Assembly: GCA_963693285.1 (NCBI GenBank)
Contig: OY848920.1
Location: 1,935,135 to 1,999,134, forward strand
DNA length: 64,000 bases
Direction of reading: 5' to 3'
From: Xestospongia muta
Lineage: Eukaryota > Porifera > Demospongiae > Haplosclerida > Petrosiidae
Shown here: piece after piece, positions 1-8,809 of the stretch
How positions within the stretch are numbered: the first letter of the stretch is position 1
How the letters are laid out: each line of letters opens with the position of its first letter
Notes under the pieces: model-generated
Told to the model about the DNA's origin: nothing
Databases searched by the model: none
Seen by the model: only the letters and a program-made list of their open reading frames with translations
Translations under genes and position numbers: made by a program

Positions 1-1
1 C

Positions 2-2485
2 ATTTATATAACAGGTACTCCAAACAATGACTACACAAGTAGCCTTCTTTATACAACCAACATTTTACTTGATACAATTACTGTTGCAGATAATTATGTC
101 AGACACCCAAGCACTGCCTATACTGACATGAATGGACCAAGTATTATATACGTGAGATTAGTGACTTTATTAGCTAAAAATTTGAACTTATCAGGCGGTA
201 ATGGAGCATTGGCTTCACTTTTGACTCTGATGTCTGTACACGCTACGTTCAATGGAACAAACAGTTTTTATGACAGTATTGGTACTTATGGTGGTGCGTT
301 AGCAATAGGTGAATTTGTATATAAAGGTCAGCCTTGTAATAACACTATATGTGTTACAGTTGACACAGTGTTGTCTTTTAAAAATAACTCTGCTGATTAT
401 GGTGGTGCTGTGTACATTGATAGTCCATCATTTGTGCAGCAGGTACTCAACAACTCTTGCCCTTGTTTTGGTCATGTCAGCTATTTTCATAACCACGCAC
501 GAGTTGCAGGTCATTCAGTTTTTTATAACACTATGTCAAAGTTAGAGAAACCATATTATTGTGAGCAATTTCTTAACATTTCTAGTGACAAGAAAAATTC
601 GGTTGCTACTGCACCAGTTAAACTAATAATCTCACAATTGAATTTACAAGTCTTTGCTGGACAAACGATTAAGCTTAACAATGTTACTTTAATAGATGCT
701 TTAAACCAGTCTTCTTCTTGTAAAGCACTGTTTCAACCACAAAGTGGTACAGGGTCTCAATGTAAACCAATTAGCACGGAAGATGTTGAGATAATCGGTC
801 CACCCACTATCTTCCTTTCGGGCAATAATTCCATCATTAATACACAACTTCATGTTGCATTTTCTGATATTGAAGACAAAACAACACAATGCATTAAAAT
901 CAAATGCATTAATCTTGGGATCATTAATTCAGACTCATTGGAATCTGCTCTGATTTATATTTCTTATAAACGTGGCTGTCCTATTGGGTTTATATATGAC
1001 AATATCACAAGGACGTGTCAGTGCTCAAGCATACCAGATGTCAACTTCAAATGTTCCTTAGATTTAGGAGTTGCTTGTATTAAAAAAGGCTATTGGGTAG
1101 GACAAGATGGAAAGGAAGCCTTAACCTGTGGTTTTCCACATTGTAAGTCAACTAACAGAAATGATAACTTATGCTCAGCTAATTTCGGTCAGGATATGAT
1201 TGCTTTACCATTTCATCAAGATGAACAATGTGCTAGTAACGGTGGAGGCATTCGTTGTTCACGTTGTCGATTAGGATATAATCTTACGTTTGAAGGAGTT
1301 CGATGTACTTCAAATTGTAAAAGGGAACATCCCTATTTAATTATTCTATTTGCTCTCTGTATCCAGTTTGTTCTTGTTATCTTTGTCCTGGCAGTTATCA
1401 GACTAAAATTACAAATTGGTTCCGGATTTCTGTATGGACCTTTGTTATTCTTATCGATTGCAAGTCAACTTCCATATGGTTACTTTTCTCAGTTTACTAT
1501 TACTAAAGTAATCATTAGTATATATACATCAATATTCTTACTCAATTTAGAAATATTGGGTGTAATTCCTTGGTGTTTTTGGTCTGTTGATCTTTTATTT
1601 ATGGCATCATTCTACTACTTAGGTCCTATATTGGTGTGGATTATGTTAATACTACTAGTATGTATTGGTCGTTGTTGTCCTCGTCTGTTGTCTAAGATAC
1701 AAAAGTCACCAGTACAAGCTATATGTCTTCTTATGATGCTGTCCTTTTGGTCAGTAGCTAAAACAAGTATTGAGTATGTAAAGTATTTAAAAGTTGATGA
1801 TAATTATTTTGCTAATGTTGATCCTGCAGTTCGATATTTTACATCATGGCATATATTGTTTGTTCTAATTGCTGTTATGTTTATTGCTGTTGTGATTGTA
1901 CCGTTTATTGGTATTTTGGGACTGTCTAACTCTCGTAAAATGTTTTGTACTTTCCGTATGCATCGTCTCAAACCTTTACTTGATGAATTCCAATCTTGTT
2001 ACCATGACAACTGTCGTTGGTACTGCATTATCTACTACATAACATGGATCATCTATATTGGAATTCATGAACATCCATTAGGAGCTCAAATGATACTAAT
2101 GTTAATTCTTCCACTGCATTTTGTTTTTCAACCATACAAGAAACGTATTCTAAATATTGTTGATATGCTTCTTCTCCTTGATCTTTTATTTTTAACCTCG
2201 ATTCTCAATCAATCTGAAAATTTGAATGAAGAAACATCTTTCACAATTGTTTTAATTCAGATAATGACTGCCCTTCCTTTAATATACATATCACTTGGTT
2301 TTCTTGGTATAATAGTGGTACAGTTCATTCGTCAATCTTGCATTGACTGCATAAAGAAAGGATGCCTCAAGTATATAATGTATCGACGTTCAAAGAATAT
2401 TCAAGCAAGAGATCTAGTTGAAGATGACTACATGGAACGTGAGCCACTGATAAGAGCATTACAGAATGAGGAAAATGAGGATTAA
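2..2485 (+). CDS. Polytopic membrane protein with beta-helix-like ectodomain, 5' partial
   Basis: The frame is open from base 2 to the TAA at 2483-2485 (827 residues), so the gene or exon begins before the window. The first ~300 residues are Asn-rich and extracellular-looking, with FxxN...YGGA pairs (e.g. FKNNSADYGGAVYI near 388-417), the pattern of parallel beta-helix repeats in polymorphic outer-membrane-type proteins. A Cys-rich segment follows (about 980-1320: CPIGF, CQCS, CSLDLGVAC, CSRCR). From about 1335 there are roughly nine or ten hydrophobic segments, beginning LIILFALCIQFVLVIF, and a short acidic tail. No catalytic motif is visible. The combination resembles large multi-pass families seen in sponges, but I cannot name an orthologue. 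A rearranged second copy lies at 15995-18224. Function is unknown; a surface receptor or adhesion role is only a guess. Confidence 0.75.
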   Translation: MYITGTPNNDYTSSLLYTTNILLDTITVADNYVRHPSTAYTDMNGPSIIYVRLVTLLAKNLNLSGGNGALASLLTLMSVHATFNGTNSFYDSIGTYGGALAIGEFVYKGQPCNNTICVTVDTVLSFKNNSADYGGAVYIDSPSFVQQVLNNSCPCFGHVSYFHNHARVAGHSVFYNTMSKLEKPYYCEQFLNISSDKKNSVATAPVKLIISQLNLQVFAGQTIKLNNVTLIDALNQSSSCKALFQPQSGTGSQCKPISTEDVEIIGPPTIFLSGNNSIINTQLHVAFSDIEDKTTQCIKIKCINLGIINSDSLESALIYISYKRGCPIGFIYDNITRTCQCSSIPDVNFKCSLDLGVACIKKGYWVGQDGKEALTCGFPHCKSTNRNDNLCSANFGQDMIALPFHQDEQCASNGGGIRCSRCRLGYNLTFEGVRCTSNCKREHPYLIILFALCIQFVLVIFVLAVIRLKLQIGSGFLYGPLLFLSIASQLPYGYFSQFTITKVIISIYTSIFLLNLEILGVIPWCFWSVDLLFMASFYYLGPILVWIMLILLVCIGRCCPRLLSKIQKSPVQAICLLMMLSFWSVAKTSIEYVKYLKVDDNYFANVDPAVRYFTSWHILFVLIAVMFIAVVIVPFIGILGLSNSRKMFCTFRMHRLKPLLDEFQSCYHDNCRWYCIIYYITWIIYIGIHEHPLGAQMILMLILPLHFVFQPYKKRILNIVDMLLLLDLLFLTSILNQSENLNEETSFTIVLIQIMTALPLIYISLGFLGIIVVQFIRQSCIDCIKKGCLKYIMYRRSKNIQARDLVEDDYMEREPLIRALQNEENED

Positions 2486-2927
2486 AGTATAGCCAAGTGC
2501 TTATGTAATACTATTAATTGATTCTTATAATACATGCATTCATATAATTATTGTAAATTTATATATATGTTTTTGTGTGATTATTTTTCCTAATAACTGT
2601 TTTGCAATGAATAAAATAAGACATGCGTCTTAGCTAATTGTGACAATCAATATTCAAGTATATATGAGTTATTGCTGAGATGGCTACATAACTATATAGA
2701 AAACTGAAAATACACAAATATTAGCATTGTTATGAATATAAGTTTACAAGCTAAAGACTACTGAATTTGTGAAAATGTGAATTTGATTATAAATAAAAAA
2801 ACTACACTGTAAAATTGAAAATATATATAGCTATATATAGCAATGTCAACATTTCCTGTCCAACTTTCAAAGGCTATATACACTGTAAAAATTGATTGGT
2901 TGATTTAACCAATATATCCTTATACAG
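2486..2927. other. 3' flank of the polytopic gene, recurring through the window
   Basis: This AT-rich non-coding stretch begins with the 3' flank of the polytopic membrane gene (ATGAGGATTAAAGTATAG..CAAGTGCTTATG). The same flank recurs at 3578, 8338, 12795, 18222 and 22910, each time upstream of a receptor gene or relic. I infer that the ancestral duplication unit held the polytopic gene followed by a receptor gene, and that most polytopic copies were then lost, leaving only this flank. Confidence 0.6.
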
Positions 2928-3096
2928 GTTGTATTTAATAAAATAATTATGATGCAAAATAGTAAACATAACACTGTTTTTAATAATAATGCACTATTGA
3001 TTTTGTAGTTACATAAGCAAAAGTGTATTAGTAATCAAAACAGTGTTATGTTTACTATTTTGCATCATAATTATTTTATCAAATGCAACCTGTATA
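2928..3096. repeat. Long hairpin (MITE-like) inverted repeat, copy 1
   Basis: Arms of about 60-75 bp run from 2928 to 2997 and from 3018 to 3096. They contain TTATGATGCAAAATAGTAAA and its reverse complement, with a loop of about 20 bp. Related hairpins are at 7670-7858, 22255-22430, 31289-31410 and about 47390-47510. No protein is encoded. The copies at 2.9, 7.7 and 22.3 kb are interrupted just after the right arm by a hAT-like insertion; the 31.3 kb copy is not. Palindromic structure, no coding capacity and several copies fit a MITE. The target-site duplication is unclear. Confidence 0.6.
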
Positions 3097-3103
3097 ACTT
3101 ATA

Positions 3104-3553
3104 CAGGGGTAGGAAAGGGGGGGCAGAGGCTGAATCCCCCCCCCAACTTCAAAATCAGGGGGCTCAGCCCCCCTGGTTTGCGTTCAAGACTATGTACAAT
3201 ATGTGATATGATGAATGAGACATCCATTGGTAAAATGATGTTTTCCAAAGTTCATAACGTAATTAGACTGTATCTTACCATACCAATGACTTATGCTACA
3301 GCAGAATGAACTTTTTCAACCTTATGCCAACTAAAAAAAAACTATGACACAAGAACAACTAAACCATGTCATGCTTTTACATACACATAAGGACCGTACT
3401 GATAACATAAACTTATTAGAAATAGCTAAAGAGTTTGATTCCTTTAACGACAGACTAATTAATTTTTCAGTCATTATTGATGTTTAATAATATAACGCAA
3501 CTAAATATAATGTCAGCCCCCCCCCCAACTTAAACTTCATTCCTACCCCTCTG
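3104..3553 (+). mobile_element. Degenerate hAT-family element, copy 1
   Basis: The termini are CAGGGGTAGGAA at the left and TTCCTACCCCTCTG at the right, an imperfect terminal inverted repeat that starts with the hAT-typical CAGGG. Inside, the + strand at about 3240-3300 reads IRLYLTIPMTYATAE, then a stop, then TFSTL. About 100 bases later, in other frames, come residues like NHVM and LLEIAKEFDSF. This matches the hAT C-terminal dimerisation region (lyltiPvs.atAERsFStL..lK), with the Arg of ERSFS replaced by a stop. Only the last part of a transposase remains and it is broken. No clean 8-bp target duplication is visible. Sister copies are at 7867-8313 and 22441-22885. Confidence 0.65.
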
Positions 3554-3746
3554 TGATATATTGGTCAAATCATATACAATGAGGATTAAAGTATAGGCAA
3601 GTGCTTATGTAATGCTATTAATTGATTCTTATAATACATGTATTCATATAATTATTGTAGTTTTACATTTTTTGTCTGTTTATTTTTCCAAATTACTGTT
3701 TAGCGAAGAAAACTTATTAATTGATACATGCGTCTTGACAAATTGT

Positions 3747-3749
<3 letters not shown>

Positions 3750-3797
<48 letters not shown>
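3750..3797. repeat. (AT)n microsatellite
   Basis: An uninterrupted AT dinucleotide run of about 48 bp lies in the flank upstream of the first receptor gene. The duplicate flank at 8515 has no comparable run, so it expanded after duplication. Confidence 0.9.
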
Positions 3798-3799
<2 letters not shown>

Positions 3800-4024
3800 T
3801 TATTGCTGAGATAGCTATATAACTATATACCAAACTGAAAATACACAAATATTAGCATTGTTATGAATATAAGTCAATAAGCTTATGACACTGCATTACA
3901 TAATTTCAAAGGAATATGTGAATAAATAAATAAACAAGCCTGTAAAAGTTGGACAGGAAATATTGTCATTGCTATATATATATAGCTCTATATATAGTAA
4001 CCGCACACTAAATGATCTACATAT

Positions 4025-4083
4025 ACTATATTATTATTCTTTTAAGTGTCCAAACACAGTCGATAGCTAGAATTAAAAAGATC
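4025..4083 (+). promoter_or_regulatory. Conserved immediate upstream segment of the receptor genes
   Basis: About 58 bp directly before the ATG (motif TTTTAAGTGTC..AAACA, then TAGCTAGAATTAAAA) are preserved upstream of the receptor genes at 4084, 8810, 13433, 18708, 31567 and 47656. At 31567 and 47656 the sequence further upstream differs. Retention where more distal sequence has changed suggests a core promoter or 5' UTR, but recent duplication alone could explain it. The copy at 59537 has a different upstream region. No TATA box can be separated from the AT-rich background. Confidence 0.35.
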
Positions 4084-6856
4084 ATGTTACTGAAGAAGAT
4101 ACTACAACTAATTACTGCTTTAACTCTAATAGGTAATGTTGATGTTTACCTGTATATTTAAATAACTATTTATAAACATATAGAAGTTGATGCTGAAGAG
4201 GAATTGCTGTCTAACTATGCAAGTGAATTCCATGTTGCTTTTTTGCGACAAAATAGAGCAAGCAGTCGTATTGAAATGATTGTTCTTACAAAGAATTCTA
4301 GTCCAGTTCAATTTAACATCTCATCTTTGACTAGATACAACTTTACTGGAACTACTACAGCTAATGCTGCTACCTTTGTTACCATACCATCAAGTTTACA
4401 AGTTCGAGAATCTAGTTATACTTATCGTCACCTTGGACTACATGTGACATCGTCCCCTAGTCAACCTATCTCTGTGGTAATGGTTGGGTATACAGATGCA
4501 CCTCGTTCAACTTATTTAGCTCTACCATGTCATGATCAACCTACAGATGAGTATGTTTATTATGGAATATCACATGAATCTAAATATTGCAATTATTATG
4601 GACAAATCCTATTAGTGGGTTGTAGAGATAACACAAGAGTCACTATCACACCCACACAAAATATACAACTACCTCTGGATATTCAACAACATGACAGTAA
4701 TATGGTTAACATTGTAGCTGGTGACAGTTACACAGTTACTTTACATGCATTGCAGACCTTGTTAATAGCAGTGGTATCTGTACATGTTGATTTAAGTGGG
4801 AGTAAGATTGTATCTAATTATCCATTGACAGTTATTGGAGGACATCAATGTACTACTGTACCAGTAAATTTTGAAGATTGTGATCCTATTGCTACTCAAG
4901 TACCACCTACTATAAATTGGGGGAATCAATTCTTATTGGCACCACTACAGAGTCGTTCTAATGGTCAAAGGTTTAAACTAATAACATCAATAAGTAACAC
5001 TCGTGTTAACATAGCCTGTCAACAAACCTCTACTTTCTTTTCTACTTTATCTGGTGAAGTGTTCACATTTGATAAATATCGCAATACCTTTTGTTATGTC
5101 CAGTGCAGTCAACCATGCTATATTGCTGAGCTAGCATTTGGTCGTAATTATCAAACTAGTGGTTATGGTGATCCATTATTAATGACAGTTCCTCCTCTTA
5201 GACAATACCCTCATAGTGTAACATTTACTACATTACCAGAAATGCCTACTAATTTTTACAGTATAGCAGTACCTGCAGATACCTATTTCAACGGTACTAT
5301 AATAATTAATGGAGTACTGACTACATTAACTTGGACATCAATTTATAACAGTAATGGAATGATCTCAGGATATGGCTATACCACGTCAGCTAATGGAAAC
5401 TATACTATCAGTCATAGTAATCCTAATGGCAAGATATATGTCAGCGTTTATGGGTTTCACTACCGTGGAGGATATGGTTATACAGCTGGAATGTTACTTA
5501 AGACTCAGTTAATAAGTTTCAATGCATCTATGTACTTAGTCAATGAAGGAGATGGTCATGTGGACATATACATTGTAAGAACATATAATATTAAAGAAAT
5601 TATAACTGTCTTTATAACATGTGAACATAAAATGATAAAAACTGAAGCAACAGGTAATCAATCAAAGTTATTTATAATTATTTATTGTGTTTTTGTAATC
5701 ATATTTATAGACTTCCTTTTTATGATTAGGAAATAAAGATTTCTTATCTATCAATAAGTCAGTGACACTTTACAGTGATCAAAGTATTATTGATGTTTCT
5801 ATAACTATATTGGATGATGACATTGTAGAAGAAACAGAGTTTTTTACAGTAAAGATGACAACTCCTTACAATAATGTATTGTATGGTATTGATGAAGCTA
5901 TTGTCAAAATAGAAGATAATGATTGTAAGTACATAATACACACACATATATATACAACATACATACATTCATATGTGTGTGTATATTATATGCATTTTGT
6001 TTATCTGGTCTTTCAATATAGATATTCATATTGGTTTCAAACAAGAATTAATGAAATCATTGACTACATTGAATAAAGGTATTAATCTTGAAATTGTACA
6101 TTATAGTGGTACACTTCAACCTGGACTAACTGTAAGTATGACATTACAGCTTGAAGGACCTCAAGGTATATCTATCAATGTATTAATATATGTACATGAT
6201 ATTTTGGAATAGGTGTTCCTTGTCATGTTAGTGTTGTTCAGTTTGGAGACATAACATCAACACTCACTGTCATCTTTAATGTTTCACAGGTTTTTTTGGC
6301 ATTAACCCAAGCAACTAATAATTTTAATATCACTGGAAGGTTGGTTATTGATGATGAGTTATCAGTACATATAACACTACATCCTGAGGAAGTCAATATT
6401 AACTACAATCCAAACATTTTACTACCTTCTTCTACCACTGCTATATCGACAATTAATACAACCATAACAATGCCAACTATTTGTACAGAGGCTGTCAGTA
6501 GTACTTATGTAACTTCTATTGTTGGTGGGGTAATGGCTGTAATTGTTATAATAGTAATTGTTATATTCACTACTATTTTAATTGTCAGTTACTTCTATAG
6601 CAAGCATAATAGGAAGGAAATAACTACAAATAGTCATTACTCTAATAATACATTAGCAAATCCGATTTATCAAGAATCAATTTCAGCTAATTACACTAAT
6701 TTATCACAGACACCAAAGACAAATTCAACAGAAGAAACTTATTCAAAGTTATCGTATCCATTTGATACAACTGGAATAACACAACAACCAAAATCTCTCC
6801 ACCAAACAGAGGCTTCCACAATGAATCTTACAACTCCAAACTATCACATTCGTTAA
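4084..6856 (+). CDS. IgGFc-binding/Calx-beta transmembrane receptor, type I, gene A
   Basis: Five exons: 4084-4132, 4184-5653, 5730-5924, 6022-6165, 6213-6856, all introns GT..AG and phase 1, giving 833 aa. Residues 1-16 (MLLKKILQLITALTLI) are a signal peptide. Residues ~25-455 match the IgGFc-binding N-terminal module: EFHVAFL start, TYLALP, YGQILLVGCRDNT, DLSGSKIVSNYPLTVIGG, CDPIATQVPP..NWG and a closing GGYGYTAG. Residues ~458-571 are a Calx-beta domain (NEGDG, ITILDDDIVEETEFFTV, IEDND) split by intron 2. Exon 4 (IHIGF...) may be a second, degenerate Calx-like unit. A TM helix lies at ~720-749 and an ~84-residue tail carries YTNL, YSKL and NPIYQE. N-glycosylation sequons are frequent. An extracellular ligand-binding role follows from the architecture; the ligand is unknown. 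Confidence 0.85.
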
Positions 6857-7669
6857 TGGAATACAACAAAATACTTAAACATACACACTTTGTTTATCAA
6901 ACATTATTCATAGATATTTTGATTAATAAGTGTTTATTATTTAGTTGTTGATGTTGACAATGTTAAGTTGTATTGATGTTTATTTTTAGTGGAAGTTTCT
7001 TATATATGGTTTACAGTTTTCCTTTTTTTATTGTAGTAATTAAGCCTTGATTTTATTCTGATAAAAATAGTTGAAGCCTTTTCTGAAATTCAGGATTTAA
7101 TACCACATATTTGGTAACAAGTATGGGATAGGTTTACGTTTTTTACAATACACATGATTATACATTTAACATAATACAAACAACTATTGTAACTACATTG
7201 TAGTATTAATTGATAACCTATTGATGATTATGTGTGTTTTTGTGTGATTATTTTTCCTAATAACTGTTTTGCAATGAATAAAATAAAATATTAATTAATA
7301 CATGCGTCTTAGCTAATTGTGACAATCAATATTCAAGTATATATGAGTTATTGCTGAGATGGCTACATAACTATATAGAAAACTGAAAATACACAAATAT
7401 TAGCATTGTTATGAATATAAGTTTACAAGCTAAAGACTACTGAATTTGTGAAAATGTGAATTTGATTATAAATAAATAAACTACACTGTAAAATTGAAAA
7501 TATATATAGCTATATATAGCAATGTCAACATTTCCTGTCCAACTTTCACAGGCTTGTTTATTTATTTAGTCATTTTCTGAAATTATGATACTTAAAAGTA
7601 TAATAATATATACATTTCCTGTACAACTTTCAAAGGCTATATACACTGTAAAAATTGATTGGTTGACTT

Positions 7670-7858
7670 AACCAATATATCCTTATACAGGTTGTATTTA
7701 ATAAAATAATTATGATGCAAAATAGTAAACATAACATTGTTTTTAATAATAATGCACTATTGATTTTGTAGTTACATAAGCAAAAGTGTATTAGTAATCA
7801 AAACAGTGTTATGTTTACTATTTTGCATCATAATTATTTTATCAAATGCAACCCGTAT
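7670..7858. repeat. Long hairpin (MITE-like) inverted repeat, copy 2
   Basis: It has the same arms as the 2928-3096 hairpin, with a few substitutions. It is followed at once by the second hAT-like element. Confidence 0.55.
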
Positions 7859-7866
7859 AACTTATA

Positions 7867-8313
7867 CAGGGGTAGGAAAGGGGGGGCAGAGGCTGAATCC
7901 CCCCCCCAACTTCAAAATCAGGGGGCTCAGCCCCCCTGGTTTGCGTTCAAGACTATGTACAATATGTGATATGATGAATGAGACATCCATTGGTAAAATG
8001 ATGTTTTCCAAAGTTCATAACGTAATTAGACTGTATCTTACCATACCAATGACTTATGCTACAGCAGAATGAACTTTTTCAATTTTATGCCGACTAAAAA
8101 AAAAAACTGACACAAGAACGACTAAACCATGTCATGTTTTTACATACACATAAGGACTGTACTGATAACATAAACTTATTAGAAATAGCTAAAGAGTTTG
8201 ATTCCTTTAACGGCAGACTAATTAATTTTTCAGTCATTTTTGATGTTTAATAATATAACACAACTAAATATAATGTCAGCCCCCCCATCTTAAACTTCAT
8301 TCCTACCCCTCTG
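7867..8313 (+). mobile_element. Degenerate hAT-family element, copy 2
   Basis: It has the same CAGGGGTAGG...CCTACCCCTCTG termini and the same stop in the IPMTYATAE|TFS motif as copy 1. The shared insertion point and shared stop show that it was copied by segmental duplication, not by a fresh transposition. Confidence 0.65.
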
Positions 8314-8809
8314 TGATATATTGGTCAAATCATATACAATGAGGATTAAAGTATAGGCAAGTACTTATGTAATACTATTAATTGATTCTTATAATACATG
8401 TATTCATATAATTATTGTAGTTTTACATTTTTTGTGTGTTTATTTTTCCAAATTATTGTTTAGCGAAGAAAACTTATTAATTGATACATGCGTCTTGACA
8501 AATTGTAACAATATATGCATATATCAGTTGAGATGCTGAGATAGCTATATAACTATATAGCAAACTGAAAATGCACAAATATTAGCATTGTTATGAATAT
8601 AAGTCAATAAGCTTATGACACTGCATTACATAATTTCAAAGGAATATGTGAATAAATAAATAACAAACCTGTGAAAGTTGGACAGGAAATATTGTCATTG
8701 CTATATATATAGCTCTATATATAGTAACTGTACACTAAATGATCTACATATACTATATTATTATACTTTAAGTGTCCAAACATAATCAATAGCTAGAATT
8801 AAAAGAATC

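Larger units (their letters stand above)
6857..8809. other. Intergenic region between receptor genes A and B
   Basis: No gene is seen. It contains the receptor 3' flank (6857-7240, nearly identical to 21431-21820), then the flank, hairpin and hAT assembly that also precedes gene A. The 7240-8809 stretch aligns with 2560-4083 and 21820-22960, a direct sign of tandem segmental duplication. Confidence 0.7.

Noticed and set aside
3043..3309. 88-aa ORF with GLSPPGLRSRL, repeated at 7806 and 22385
   Set aside because: It starts in the hairpin arm and runs through the hAT left end. It is not a gene; its last part is the transposase remnant, reported as a mobile element.
3750..3797. AT dinucleotide runs as possible replication origin or CRISPR-like array
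   Set aside because: They are simple microsatellites of variable length between duplicates, with no spacers and no other origin features.
5762..6076. ORF through intron 3 of gene A as a separate gene
   Set aside because: The first part is exon 3 of the receptor (Calx-beta) and the remainder is read-through of a 97-bp intron past a clear GTAAGT donor.
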